Positions 9,592 to 19,816 of a stretch of 64,000 nucleotides of DNA are shown here, in pieces. How positions within the stretch are numbered: the stretch's first letter is position 1; each line of letters starts with the position of its first letter. The translations under genes were made by a program, and so were the position numbers. The notes under the pieces were generated by a model that saw only the letters and a list, made by a program, of their open reading frames with translations, had not been told where the DNA came from and made no database searches. The stretch lies in the NCBI RefSeq assembly GCF_002783505.1, contig NZ_PFGL01000019.1, positions 186,001 through 250,000 on the forward strand, read 5' to 3'. This stretch comes from Shewanella sp. CG12_big_fil_rev_8_21_14_0_65_47_15 (lineage in GTDB: Bacteria; Pseudomonadota; Gammaproteobacteria; Enterobacterales; Shewanellaceae).

Positions 9592-9607
9592 TGTGATGTG
9601 TATCACT
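9592..9607 (+). promoter_or_regulatory. Probable CRP binding site upstream of the relV-like gene
   Basis: TGTGA (9592-9596), six bases, TCACT (9603-9607): nine of ten positions of the CRP consensus TGTGA-N6-TCACA. It is only about 22 bases before the ATG at 9629, so it would act close to or below the transcription start, or the promoter overlaps it. Confidence 0.6.
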
Positions 9608-9628
9608 TCAATAGGGAAGTAGGCCGTT

Positions 9629-10414
9629 ATGAATAAGTTATTTCGTACCTTTTTTATTTTTCTACTCTTATTATCGACCCGCGCCGCAGTTGCCAATCCC
9701 CTCGATATCAATGATGCTGAAGCTGAACGTGGCAGTTATAGCGCAAGACAGGCACAAAGCCATGATCTGCACGGACTTTACGCGCTAAATACTCAAACCT
9801 TCGATACCCCACGCCAATCCTCAAGCTGTTTAGACAACTTATATTCAAGTGCCCAACTGGCTCAATATGAGCTGGGAAGTTTACTGCAGCGGATCGCTGC
9901 GCGCTCACAGGTGCAAGTGATTCTGCCAGAAGTAAAAAGTTATCAACGCGCCGCCGAGAAGGTCGCCAGCAAATTTAATGGTGATGCCAGCCAAATTACC
10001 GACCTCGCCCGCGCCAGTATTGTGGCCGACAGCATTTCGGAGTTGATGCAAGCCTATTACGCCTTAAGTGAGCAAACGCAGGTAGTGAAACAAAAAAACC
10101 GTTTCGCCGAGCCAAAAGCCTCGGGCTATCGCGATCTCAACTTGCTGCTACGTTTGCCTGAAAGCGGCATGATTGCCGAAGTGCAACTACACCTTAAGGA
10201 GATTGCCGAAATCAAAAGCGGCCCAGAACATAAAGTCTACGAACAAGTACAGCAAATTGAAGCCAATGCCCTTAAACAGCAACGTCATTTAAGTGAATTT
10301 GAAACCGCGCAAATAACTAAACTGCGCCAAGAGTCCCATAAGCTTTACCATAAAGCGTGGCTTAACTATAAACGCGTCGCAGACGGAACCCTGCTTAACA
10401 GCTCAGTTGCTTAA
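9629..10414 (+). CDS. relV: RelV-like small alarmone synthetase with an N-terminal signal-peptide-like segment
   Basis: 261 aa. After an N-terminal hydrophobic stretch (FRTFFIFLLLLSTRAAVA, cleavable in appearance) comes a RelA/SpoT synthetase fold: SYQRAAEK (103-111), DLARASIVAD (125-134), KASGYRDLNLLLR (163-175) and GMIAEVQL (180-187). From memory, Vibrio RelV needs K107, D129, R132, L150 and E188; this protein has K103, D125, R128, L146 and E184, the same spacing throughout. No hydrolase (HD) or TGS/ACT domain is present, so it is a synthetase-only SAS. ATP and GDP/GTP are cytoplasmic, so the signal-like N-terminus is puzzling; no alternative start codon would remove it. A CRP-like site and a terminator flank the single gene. 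Confidence 0.8.
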   Translation: MNKLFRTFFIFLLLLSTRAAVANPLDINDAEAERGSYSARQAQSHDLHGLYALNTQTFDTPRQSSSCLDNLYSSAQLAQYELGSLLQRIAARSQVQVILPEVKSYQRAAEKVASKFNGDASQITDLARASIVADSISELMQAYYALSEQTQVVKQKNRFAEPKASGYRDLNLLLRLPESGMIAEVQLHLKEIAEIKSGPEHKVYEQVQQIEANALKQQRHLSEFETAQITKLRQESHKLYHKAWLNYKRVADGTLLNSSVA

Positions 10415-10436
10415 CGCATCCTCTCTTCCACTTTTG

Positions 10437-10471
10437 CGCTGGTTTTCTGTAAAGATACCAGCGTTTTTTTT
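10437..10471 (+). terminator. Terminator of the relV-like gene
   Basis: Stem CGCTGGT (10437-10443) with ACCAGCG (10457-10463) followed by eight T residues. Confidence 0.88.
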
Positions 10472-10632
10472 ACTTAATTGGCAAACATTCCCGCCGAGCG
10501 ATATAGATCAATACCATTAACACTTAGGCCAAACACGGCTCATACCAGTTAGGTACACAAAACCCGTCCCTCGCATCCAACCTCGTTTCCCTATATAATC
10601 CCGCGCCATAAGGCGACCCTTAAGGAAATCCT

Positions 10633-11572
<940 letters not shown>

Positions 11573-11588
11573 ATTAGATTTAGTTCAA

Positions 11589-11628
11589 TCAAAAGGGCAG
11601 AAGTGTTACTTCTGCCCTTTTGATTTTT
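11589..11628. terminator. Terminator after the DUF4447-type gene
   Basis: Stem CAAAAGGGCAGAAG / CTTCTGCCCTTTTG with a TGTTA loop and a following T-run. It lies between convergent genes, so it could also serve the GST gene. Confidence 0.9.
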
Positions 11629-11645
11629 TACTCCCCAAAGGCAGT

Positions 11646-12275
11646 TTAGGTTTGCGATGCCGCGACAACGGCATCCATTTTGGCTAATGCCGATTGACGA
11701 GAAGGACGAGCAGCAATTCTATCCCGGTAAGCCGCAAGTTTAGGCGGGATCTGTTGCTCGAATAAGGTGCCCCAAAGCAATGTATGAGCAAGCAAAATAT
11801 CGGCAACGGAAAGTGTGTCCCCCAGTAAAAAATCGGTATCGGGCAACATAGCTTCGGCCAAGGTCGCCGCCTTATTAAATTCCCATACCGCGCAGGGCAT
11901 AATCTGCGGATGACGCTGCGCCTCAGGCAAGGCAAATTTATGCTTACCTAAGGTCCACAGTGGCTGCTCAAGCTCAGTGATGATAAAACTCACCCATTGA
12001 TGATGCAGACCGGACGCCACACTTCCCGCAGGGGGTAATAACTGGCCAAATTTTTCCGCCAGATACAGGCAAATGGCCGCCGACTCTGACAATACTAACT
12101 CACCATCCGTTAACACTGGCACCTTAGCACAGGGATTCAGCGCTAAGAAGGCGGCGCTATGGTGCTCGCCCTTGTTCATATCCACAAACGAAAAGGCCCA
12201 CTCGGCGCCTAACTCTTCTAACACCCAAGCAACCCGTAATGCACGGCTGCGGGGCATGCCATATAAAGTGATCAT
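11646..12275 (-). CDS. Glutathione S-transferase family protein
   Basis: 209 aa cytosolic GST fold. The N-terminal thioredoxin-like domain starts MITLYGMPRSRALRVAW and contains the cis-Pro/glutathione-binding segments KVPVLTDGELVLSESAAICLYL (residues about 51-72). The C-terminal helical domain carries the conserved N-capping segment LGDTLSVADILLAHTLL. The S-R-A-L start suggests a Ser-type catalytic residue as in beta/theta/Ure2-like classes. Likely detoxification or glutathione-linked redox; substrate unknown. Single gene with its own promoter. Confidence 0.87.
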   Translation of the reverse strand: MITLYGMPRSRALRVAWVLEELGAEWAFSFVDMNKGEHHSAAFLALNPCAKVPVLTDGELVLSESAAICLYLAEKFGQLLPPAGSVASGLHHQWVSFIITELEQPLWTLGKHKFALPEAQRHPQIMPCAVWEFNKAATLAEAMLPDTDFLLGDTLSVADILLAHTLLWGTLFEQQIPPKLAAYRDRIAARPSRQSALAKMDAVVAASQT

Positions 12276-12352
12276 ATTAACGTCCTTTTAGTCATTGTTG
12301 ATAGTGGTCAACCCGAAGATACACTGAGTTCACACGAGTGCAAATCTTCCCA

Positions 12353-12380
12353 TAAAAAACGGCGCACTAGGCGCCGTTGT
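12353..12380 (-). terminator. Terminator of the TonB receptor gene (minus strand)
   Basis: Read on the minus strand: ACGGCGC, a short loop, GCGCCGT, then TTTTT (bases 12353-12377). It lies 59 bases past the receptor stop codon. Confidence 0.75.
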
Positions 12381-12435
12381 GATCTCGCTACACTCTTAGG
12401 TAACACAGCATAGTGTCAGCTAAGTTAGCCTTAGA

Positions 12436-15021
12436 TTAGAAGTTCATCGTCAGTTTAGTGTAGATATAACGTCCCATTGGGTTGTGTACAGAAATCACAT
12501 AACCATAGAGGTCGGTATCGCCGTCACCAATCGCAAACGGTGGCTCTTCATCAAATACGTTATTCACGCCTAATGTCAGCTTAAACATATCATTGAAACG
12601 GTAACTACCTGACATATCAACTAGGATTTGCGCATCAATCGTACGTGATGTGTTGCTTTCAAAGTCAAGCACGCCATCAAAGTTAATATCGGGTGTATCT
12701 TCAAATTCGCCGATATAGCTTAAATTTACGTTGGCAGCAAAGTTATCCATCATCCAATTACTGGTCAGTAACCAACGGTGTTGAGGGAACTTGTACTCGC
12801 CAGTGTAATCCAGCCCATCTTTCTCGAAATTATGTAAGTAGCTGTATTCTAATCCAAACTTCAAATCACCAAAGTTATCAAGCTCAAGACCATAATGGGT
12901 CGAAACATCCATACCCTGCACATCCTGTGAGCTTAAATTAATAAAGCTGGAGTGGATAATACTGATTGGACCTAAGGTTTGACCCGCTTGTGGCGTTAAA
13001 CGCTCACACACAGTGCTGGTTTGGTCATTACAGTTCGCAGTATAGATATCGCCCAATGGCTGCTTATCAATCTTATGATCTTGAGTGATACTGAAGATAT
13101 CAAAACCTATATCGAACTGCTGGCTAGGAGCCCAGATCATACCGACGTTCCAAGTCTCTGACTCTTCAGCATCTAAATCCGGGTTACCTTGGAACTCAGT
13201 GTTGTAATCCAATGCTTCACAATCAACACCATCGGCAGCGCAGCGGTAAGTGTCGATAAAGAAACTACTTTCACGTGAAGGGCCTAAACCGATTTGCGCC
13301 AATGATGGAGCACGGAATCCCGTAGACCAAGAACCACGGGTGGTGAGTTCGTCGGTAATACCCCATTGAAAAGCAACCTTAGGGTTTGTGGTTGAACCAA
13401 AATCACTGTAGTGATCATATCGGCCCGCGAGTTGTAATTCGAAGCTATCGGTAACCGGAATAGAAAACTCCACATAACCCGCATACTGATCGCGAGATGC
13501 AGCGGCAGATACGGCTTCGGTACCGAAAATCAGCCCGCGTTGGAATTGCTCATCGGGCACATCACTCACGCTTTCTTCACGGTATTCCACCCCAGCCGCC
13601 ATCATAATATCGCGATCGGCCAGAGTGAAAGCTTGGCCTGTGATATTTGCCGCATAGGAGGTCATGGTGGATAAACCTTGACGCACTAGGCTAGTAGTAA
13701 TGGCATCAATCACTTCCTGGGAATTCATAGTGCCACCGAATGGATTGTAACGACCCGCATCGATTTCCGCCTGAAGATAATCGGTTCTCACCCAACCTTG
13801 GCTACGATCGCCCGTTTGGGTCGATTCGCTGCGTCCTCGTTGTACTGTGGCCTCCCAATCCCATTCTTTTACTGTGCCACGTAAACCAGCCACTATGCGT
13901 AGGGTATCGGATTCAATATCCCAACGACGCGCACCCGCATCCACGGTACGGAAGCGACCGATTTCAATATCTTTGCCCCAAGGGTTATTCGGATGAGTAC
14001 CAGGAACCGTTAAGCCTGCATCCTCATCGAGCGGTGTTGGTGCACCACCCGCAATTGAAGTGTTGTGCTGCGCAGCCAGTTCGAGGAAAGCGGTTAAATC
14101 ATCATTAAAGTGATATTCAAATTGACCAATAGCGCCGATACGTTCCGCTGCAGGCGCAACCAGATTGTACGGACCGTATTCAAATAGGCAACTGCCGCTT
14201 GCGGTTGCACTATCAGCAGGACAAGCAGGATCTATGGTTTTCACGCCATCGACATAAAAATAACCAGGAAAACCGCGTGAAGAACGGAAATCTTCACCAC
14301 CGTAAGGTGATTGATTTGCAACGCCAAAACGCCCTAAGTCCGTCGCTGAAAGCGTATCATTTTTAAAATAATCGAGAATAACCGAGGCGCTGCCCTTATC
14401 TGCCTTTATGCCCCAGACTAAATTAGCCGTGGTTTCATCATAACCCGTGCCAGAGGTCTCACCGTAGCCGACGTTAACCTCAATACCTTCAATGTCTTTT
14501 TTCAGAACAATGTTAACCACACCCGCAATCGCATCGGAACCATAAATCGCCGAAGCACCGTCCTTAAGAATATCGATGCGTTCAATGGCGGAAACGGGAA
14601 TATTGTTGATATCGACGAAGGAATTAGTAATACCTTCGGCAAAAGCGCTCGCCGCCACACGGCGGCCGTTAATGAGCACCAGTGTTGCATCAGGGCCTAA
14701 GCCACGTAAGCTGATCGATGCGCCACCGTTAGCGGTCGAATCTTGGCTATTACCACGGGTCGAGAACGCACCGGCACCGTTGGCTGGCATACGTTCAAGC
14801 AATTGCTGTAGGTTATCAAAACCCATATTGGCAATATCATCTTTACTGATCGATTGAATGGGAGAGGGTCCTTCGATATCGGTACGCTTAATCCGCGAAC
14901 CCGTCACTTCAATACGTTCAACTTTTTCTGCACCATTGTCGGCCGCATGGGCAACGGTTGGGGCAAATGCCATGGCAATCGCAATTGCACACGCACTGGG
15001 TAGAATTTGAGGTCTTTTCAT
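12436..15021 (-). CDS. TonB-dependent outer-membrane receptor, substrate unknown
   Basis: 861 aa. Signal peptide to about AHAAD, then a plug domain starting EKVERIEVTGSRIKRTDIEG and containing ASISLRGLGPDATLVLINGR, then a 22-strand-type barrel ending in ...YIYTKLTMNF with C-terminal Phe. The sequence resembles the large 'GSRIKRTDIE' receptors common in Shewanella, Alteromonas and Xanthomonas, which import oligosaccharides, peptides or other non-siderophore ligands. Start: the ATG at 15021 has AGGGA six bases upstream, whereas the ATG two codons earlier (15027) abuts that AGGGA. No transporter or enzyme gene is adjacent, so the context gives no ligand. Confidence 0.9.
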   Translation of the reverse strand: MKRPQILPSACAIAIAMAFAPTVAHAADNGAEKVERIEVTGSRIKRTDIEGPSPIQSISKDDIANMGFDNLQQLLERMPANGAGAFSTRGNSQDSTANGGASISLRGLGPDATLVLINGRRVAASAFAEGITNSFVDINNIPVSAIERIDILKDGASAIYGSDAIAGVVNIVLKKDIEGIEVNVGYGETSGTGYDETTANLVWGIKADKGSASVILDYFKNDTLSATDLGRFGVANQSPYGGEDFRSSRGFPGYFYVDGVKTIDPACPADSATASGSCLFEYGPYNLVAPAAERIGAIGQFEYHFNDDLTAFLELAAQHNTSIAGGAPTPLDEDAGLTVPGTHPNNPWGKDIEIGRFRTVDAGARRWDIESDTLRIVAGLRGTVKEWDWEATVQRGRSESTQTGDRSQGWVRTDYLQAEIDAGRYNPFGGTMNSQEVIDAITTSLVRQGLSTMTSYAANITGQAFTLADRDIMMAAGVEYREESVSDVPDEQFQRGLIFGTEAVSAAASRDQYAGYVEFSIPVTDSFELQLAGRYDHYSDFGSTTNPKVAFQWGITDELTTRGSWSTGFRAPSLAQIGLGPSRESSFFIDTYRCAADGVDCEALDYNTEFQGNPDLDAEESETWNVGMIWAPSQQFDIGFDIFSITQDHKIDKQPLGDIYTANCNDQTSTVCERLTPQAGQTLGPISIIHSSFINLSSQDVQGMDVSTHYGLELDNFGDLKFGLEYSYLHNFEKDGLDYTGEYKFPQHRWLLTSNWMMDNFAANVNLSYIGEFEDTPDINFDGVLDFESNTSRTIDAQILVDMSGSYRFNDMFKLTLGVNNVFDEEPPFAIGDGDTDLYGYVISVHNPMGRYIYTKLTMNF

Positions 15022-15228
15022 ATACATTCCCTAGTATCATTGTTTTTATTAAAATTACAGCAACTTAATTAAAACCTAAATTTAACAAACACCAAGGTAA
15101 TGACTTACCAACCAAAGTCAATGGGGGACTGAAAAAAGTTAAACTTTTGTTACATATTAAAACAATGTATTTTCCTAGTGAGATATTCCAAGATAGCGAT
15201 GCGTGCATGCTGGACTGAAGAGATACCT

Positions 15229-15768
15229 ATGGAAGACAAGATCATTTATGAAGCGGAATTTGAGGCCAATTTAGGCTGGTATTGGCTACTCTCTGGGGCG
15301 GCCTATTTCAGCCTAAGCATTATAGGTATTCCTTTGTTATTACTATGGTTTCCAATCGGACTATGGGGAACGCGTCGTTATATTAGTAATATGAGCGCTC
15401 GCTTAACGAACAATAAGCTTATTGTATGCAGGGGAATATTAACCCGCACCGAAAATACGGTTCCCTTAGATAAAATTACCGATATGGCACTGATCCAAGG
15501 CCCCATAATGCGACTTATGGGCCTGCATAAGCTAACCGTTGAGACGGCGGGCCAATCGGGAGCGGGAGCCTTGATTAGCTTAGTTGGTGTCGTCGATGCG
15601 CCGAAGTTTAGAACCTTAGTGCTAGCGCAAAAAGAATGCCTTACCCAACCCTCGTCGCCAATGAACCCATCGGCGCTACCCGATAATGCATTATTACAAA
15701 ACGTGGTCGAGATGGCAGCAAGTCTAAAACGAATTGAAGCCTTACTCAGCCAAAAATTAAACGGATAA
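15229..15768 (+). CDS. Membrane-anchored bacterial PH-domain (bPH2/YdbS-like) protein
   Basis: 179 aa. Two adjacent hydrophobic helices near the N-terminus (about 13-52, WYWLLSGAAYFSLSIIG and PLLLLWFPIGLW) are followed by a bPH2 module: ARLTNNKLIVCRGILTRTE, VPLDKITDMALIQGPIMR and GLHKLTVETAGQSG, the YdbS/YdbT pattern. The C-terminal 45 residues form a helical tail. I prefer ATG 15229 (AAGAGA upstream) over GTG 15178, which would add 17 residues unlike the family. Role unknown; proteins of this type are sometimes linked to membrane stress. Confidence 0.8.
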   Translation: MEDKIIYEAEFEANLGWYWLLSGAAYFSLSIIGIPLLLLWFPIGLWGTRRYISNMSARLTNNKLIVCRGILTRTENTVPLDKITDMALIQGPIMRLMGLHKLTVETAGQSGAGALISLVGVVDAPKFRTLVLAQKECLTQPSSPMNPSALPDNALLQNVVEMAASLKRIEALLSQKLNG

Positions 15769-15893
15769 TTTGAATAAAATAACTTTTAATTCAATCACTT
15801 TATCTTTAATGTTGAATCACTAACTTAGCATGAACGTAGGTTCTCTTATTCAATTTTCAAGATTGATTTTCAACAGGCAAATTAGATAACGAC

Positions 15894-17180
15894 ATGACTC
15901 AATCCTCAATAACCACTCCCATGGCCAATTGGTCCACACAGCTTGCACTCGGTATCAGAGCCATGGGTCCCGGTGTTCTTATGGCCGCCGCAGCCATTGG
16001 CGCATCCCACTTAGTTGCATCGACCCGTGCAGGGGCCGAATTTGGCTGGCAACTCGCTTGGGTTATTTTAGGGGTGAATTTATTGAAGTATCCCTTCTTT
16101 GCCGCAGGGGCACATTACACCGCCGCCACGGGAGAAAGTTTGCTGCATGGCTATCTCAAGCAAGGCCGAGGCTATCTGTGGTTATTTACTGGGCTGAATG
16201 TGATCGCCTCCATCGCCAGTACGGCGGGTGTGTGCATGCTGACCGCCGCCATGCTGACGCAGTTTATTCCCTTACCGATAGATGTGTTAGCGCTGTTAGT
16301 GCTGATAAGCTCGTTGTTGTTATTAATTTTAGGGCATTATTCTTTGCTGGATAGGCTGACTAAGATCATCATGTTTGCCCTGACACTCACCACATTAATC
16401 GCGGTCGCCTTAGCATTTGATCACGTAAAACCACTGGCTAGCCAGTTCGTGTCACCCTCACCTTGGCAGTGGGCTCATATGGGATTCTTAGTCGCTATGA
16501 TGGGCTGGATGCCGGCGCCAATTGAGGTCAGTGCTTGGAACTCTCTGTGGTTATTAGAAAAACAAAAGACCTCAGCCGTGACCCCATCACAGGCCCTATT
16601 AGACTTTAACTTAGGTTATATAGTCACAGCCCTATTGGCCGTAGTTTTTCTGGCCTTAGGCGCCCTAGTGATGCACGGTAGCGGTGAACATTTCTCCGAC
16701 TCTGGCGCGAAATTCGCGAATCAATTAATCAACTTATATAGCCAAGTGATGGGCGGTGAGAGCCGCTATTTGATTGGTATTGTTGCGTTTTTATGTATCT
16801 TCAGCACCACAGTCACAGTTATCGACGGCTACAGCAGAACCTTGAACATGGGTTGGCAACTACTCTCTCAATCCACAGTAACCGATGCGCAATCGGACAA
16901 ACGCCTGACAGGTATCATGCTGAGCGTTAGCACCTTAGGATTAATGTTAATCCTGTTTTTTAAGGGTGCCCTACTGCCACTGCTGGAATTTGTGATGATT
17001 TTAGCCTTTATGACCACAGTGGTATTTGCATGGCTAAACTATCGCTTAATGACCAGTACCCAGTTGCCTGAAGCCCATCGTTATGGTACCAAAATGAAGT
17101 GCCTTTCCTTGATAGGATTAAGTTATTTACTTATTTTTGCAGTGCTTTTTATTTACTGGTATCTAGCAGTTAAGGTCTAG
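15894..17180 (+). CDS. NRAMP-superfamily transporter lacking the canonical metal motif
   Basis: 428 aa, 11 predicted transmembrane helices, LeuT-like NRAMP fold. The first helix reads GPGVLMAAAAIGASHLVAST followed by RAGAEFGW; the flanks match NRAMP (GPGF...DPGN...QAGaqFGY), but the DPGN metal-binding turn is replaced by G-A-S-H (36-39). In helix 6 the MPH motif is replaced by MMGWMPAPIEVSAWNSLW. The fold is clear, but Mn/Fe transport cannot be assumed. Related sequences are annotated as divalent-metal transporters, and Mg-selective or metal-independent relatives are known. Single gene; no MntR or Fur box recognised upstream. Confidence 0.82.
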   Translation: MTQSSITTPMANWSTQLALGIRAMGPGVLMAAAAIGASHLVASTRAGAEFGWQLAWVILGVNLLKYPFFAAGAHYTAATGESLLHGYLKQGRGYLWLFTGLNVIASIASTAGVCMLTAAMLTQFIPLPIDVLALLVLISSLLLLILGHYSLLDRLTKIIMFALTLTTLIAVALAFDHVKPLASQFVSPSPWQWAHMGFLVAMMGWMPAPIEVSAWNSLWLLEKQKTSAVTPSQALLDFNLGYIVTALLAVVFLALGALVMHGSGEHFSDSGAKFANQLINLYSQVMGGESRYLIGIVAFLCIFSTTVTVIDGYSRTLNMGWQLLSQSTVTDAQSDKRLTGIMLSVSTLGLMLILFFKGALLPLLEFVMILAFMTTVVFAWLNYRLMTSTQLPEAHRYGTKMKCLSLIGLSYLLIFAVLFIYWYLAVKV

Positions 17181-17322
17181 TTCTACTCTTTTGAGCATGA
17201 GTTCTCAGCTAGGGCTCATGCCGCACAGCCGCAAAATCATCCGTACTAGACTTTCCTGCTTTTCTGTTACTTTGAGTATATAATGTCGGCTCTTAAACCA
17301 GACAGCGCAGCCGCGCCAAGAG

Positions 17323-17793
17323 ATGACCATGATTAACAATGATATTTTGCGCCGTTTGCGCTTCGTGTTTGATTTCAACAATGCAAAAATGATTAAAATT
17401 TTTGCCAAAGCCGGAAAAGAAGTGCCCGTCGAAGAGATGATTAATCTTCTGCGTAAAGAAGAGGAAGAAGGTTATAAGGCTTGCAACGACACGACACTAT
17501 GTCAGTTTTTAGATGGCCTTATCATAGAGAAGCGTGGTTTACGTGAAGGGGCTGAAATTCCAAAGCCAGTTTCACGCTTAAATAACAACTTAATCTTCAA
17601 AAAGCTCAGAGTCGCCCTCGAAATGCGTGAAGAAGATATAGTGGCAACCCTAGCCCTTGCCGAAGTGCAAATGTCAAAATCAGAACTGAGCGCCCTCTTT
17701 AGAAACCCAGATCATAAAAACTTCAAAGAGTGTGGCGATCAAATTCTGCGTAACTTTATCCGCGGCTTATCACTTAAGTATCGCGGCGTGTAA
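17323..17793 (+). CDS. yehS: DUF1456 family protein (YehS-like)
   Basis: 156 aa, cytoplasmic, two tandem DUF1456 units of about 70 residues: LRRLRFVFDFNNAKMIKIF then LLRKEEEEGY...CQFLDGLIIEKRG, and LIFKKLRVALEMREEDIV then NPDHKNFKECGDQILRNFIRGL. It matches E. coli YehS along its length. Function unknown. The start may be ATG 17323 or 17329 (M-I-N-N-D), with AAGAG just upstream; the second gives the family's usual N-terminus. Confidence 0.88.
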   Translation: MTMINNDILRRLRFVFDFNNAKMIKIFAKAGKEVPVEEMINLLRKEEEEGYKACNDTTLCQFLDGLIIEKRGLREGAEIPKPVSRLNNNLIFKKLRVALEMREEDIVATLALAEVQMSKSELSALFRNPDHKNFKECGDQILRNFIRGLSLKYRGV

Positions 17794-17817
17794 CCCACAG
17801 TTTCGTCGATAAAATCA

Positions 17818-17842
17818 AACGCAGCCTAGGCTGCGTTTTTTA
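17818..17842 (+). terminator. Terminator of the DUF1456 gene
   Basis: Stem AAACGCAGCC / GGCTGCGTTT with a TA centre, followed by TTTTA. Confidence 0.88.
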
Positions 17843-17932
17843 TTTATATCCTCTGCCCACAAGCGGCCTAAAACCCTAAAAGGTCACCGCCAATCGCGTT
17901 ACTGCATCTCGTTTTAAACAAAGGTACTTGGC

Positions 17933-17953
17933 TGTGGTGCAAAAAAAACCACA
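17933..17953 (+). promoter_or_regulatory. Inverted repeat upstream of maeA
   Basis: TGTGGT (17933-17938) and ACCACA (17948-17953) separated by a nine-base A-rich spacer, about 100 bases before the maeA ATG. It looks like a dimeric repressor or activator operator; the factor is not identified. Confidence 0.4.
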
Positions 17954-18053
17954 AATACCTCACGACACGGGCAACAAAGATCACATTTCATGATAACCTT
18001 ACGTGACTTACAGCACGTATCGAACCACTTACACAATAACTCAAAGGTTACCC

Positions 18054-19742
18054 ATGGACGATAATAAACGCCCCCTCTATCTTCCGTTTGCAGGACCTGC
18101 CATTCTTGAAGCCCCATTGATTAACAAGGGCAGTGCATTTTCTGAAGAAGAGCGTATTTTCTTTAACCTCGAAGGCTTAGTCCCCTACGCCATTGAAACC
18201 ATTGAAGAACAAGCATCGCGCGCCTACGATCAGTTCAGAAGTTTCAATAACGATCTCGACAAGCATATTTACCTACGCAATATCCAAGACACCAACGAAA
18301 CGCTGTTTTATCGTTTAGTGCAAAATCACATCAGTGAAATGATGCCAATTATCTACACCCCGACGGTAGGTTTGGCCTGTGAGCGCTTCTCGAAAAACTA
18401 TCGCCGTAACCGCGGTCTGTTCATATCCTACCCGAATAAAGACAGAATCGACGACATCCTCAACAACTCGACTCGCCAAAAAGTGAAGATCATCGTTGTA
18501 ACCGACGGTGAACGTATCTTAGGTTTAGGCGATCAGGGCATTGGCGGCATGGGGATCCCAATTGGTAAGTTGTCGCTCTATACCAGCTGCGGTGGGATCA
18601 GCCCCGCATACACCCTCCCCATCACCTTAGACGTAGGTACCGACAATCCACAATTGTTGGAAGATCCTATGTACATGGGTTGGCGTCATCCCCGTATTGG
18701 CGGCGAAGAATATGCCGAGTTTATCGAAGCCTTTATGCAAGCCGTGCATGTGCGCTGGCCAGATACCCTGATCCAATTTGAAGACTTCGCCCAAAAGAAT
18801 GCGATGCCAATCCTTGAGCGTTATAAGGAAAGATACTGCTGCTTTAATGATGATATTCAAGGCACTGCCGCAGTGACTGTGGGTTCTTTACTCGCCGCCT
18901 GTAAAGCCGCAGGCACAGAACTGAATCAACAACGTATCGCCTTCTTAGGTGCGGGCAGCGCGGGTTGTGGTATCGCCGAAGCCATAGTGGCGCAAATGGT
19001 GTCCGAGGGGATCAGCGATGAGCAAGCACGCAGCCAAGTCTGCATGGTTGATCGTTGGGGTCTGCTGCTCGACAACATGCCTAACCTGTTGCCCTTCCAG
19101 CAAAAATTGGCACAGAGATGTACCGACATCAGCAACTGGAACAATTTTAGCGACAATATTTCACTGCTCGATGTAGTCAATAATGCTAAACCCACAGTGC
19201 TGATTGGTGTGTCTGGTGCGCCAGGACTCTTCACCGAGGAAATTATCCGCGCCATGCACAGCCACTGTGCTCGGCCGATTATTTTCCCGCTGTCCAACCC
19301 AACAAGCCGCGTCGAAGCAACACCAAAAGACATTTTACATTGGACTTCAGGCCAAGCCTTAGTCGCCACAGGTAGCCCATTTGAGCCTGTGGTTGTCGAG
19401 GGTGAAACCTATGAAATCGCCCAATGTAACAATAGCTTTATCTTCCCAGGTATTGGCCTAGGGGTACTCGCCTCTGGTGCGCGCCACGTATCGGACGCCA
19501 TGCTAATGGCCTCGAGCCGCGCACTCGCCGAATGCTCACCTTTGGCCATTAACGGCAGCGGTCCATTACTGCCAAAACTTGAAGATATTCATTCCGTCAG
19601 TAAGCATATTGCCTTTGCCGTCGGTAAAGTGGCGATTGAGCAAGGTTTATCCTTACCCGCAAGTGATGAGCTACTTAAGCAGGCGATTGAAGATAACTTT
19701 TGGAAGCCAGAATACCGCCGCTATAAGCGCACGTCGTTCTAG
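18054..19742 (+). CDS. maeA: NAD-dependent malic enzyme
   Basis: Oxidative decarboxylation of malate to pyruvate, 562 aa; E. coli MaeA is 565 aa and the two align end to end ([20 protein letters not shown] ... [14 protein letters not shown]). Signature segments: [30 protein letters not shown] with the catalytic Tyr, [20 protein letters not shown], the divalent-metal region FEDFAQKNA and [12 protein letters not shown], and the dinucleotide loop [17 protein letters not shown] 18054 is chosen for its AAAGG box at 18043; 17 upstream in-frame codons are not conserved. A symmetric operator-like repeat lies about 100 bases upstream. Confidence 0.97.
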   Translation: MDDNKRPLYLPFAGPAILEAPLINKGSAFSEEERIFFNLEGLVPYAIETIEEQASRAYDQFRSFNNDLDKHIYLRNIQDTNETLFYRLVQNHISEMMPIIYTPTVGLACERFSKNYRRNRGLFISYPNKDRIDDILNNSTRQKVKIIVVTDGERILGLGDQGIGGMGIPIGKLSLYTSCGGISPAYTLPITLDVGTDNPQLLEDPMYMGWRHPRIGGEEYAEFIEAFMQAVHVRWPDTLIQFEDFAQKNAMPILERYKERYCCFNDDIQGTAAVTVGSLLAACKAAGTELNQQRIAFLGAGSAGCGIAEAIVAQMVSEGISDEQARSQVCMVDRWGLLLDNMPNLLPFQQKLAQRCTDISNWNNFSDNISLLDVVNNAKPTVLIGVSGAPGLFTEEIIRAMHSHCARPIIFPLSNPTSRVEATPKDILHWTSGQALVATGSPFEPVVVEGETYEIAQCNNSFIFPGIGLGVLASGARHVSDAMLMASSRALAECSPLAINGSGPLLPKLEDIHSVSKHIAFAVGKVAIEQGLSLPASDELLKQAIEDNFWKPEYRRYKRTSF

Positions 19743-19762
19743 TTCCGAGCTTCAATGCTAAA

Positions 19763-19792
19763 CAAAAAGCCCGTCAACTGACGGGCTTTTAC
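19763..19792. terminator. Bidirectional terminator between maeA and the DUF3069 gene
   Basis: Near-perfect 26-base palindrome: AAAAGCCCGTCA (19765-19776) and TGACGGGCTTTT (19779-19790). Confidence 0.9.
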
Positions 19793-19816
19793 TATCTTAC
19801 TCCGGATGTTTCTGCC

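Noticed and set aside
13740-14108. 122-codon open frame opposite the first TonB receptor
   Set aside because: Shadow of the receptor's coding strand, odd composition and no ribosome-binding site.
17195-17221. GCATGAG...CTCATGC as terminator of the NRAMP-like gene
   Set aside because: It has a 13-base loop and no T-run.
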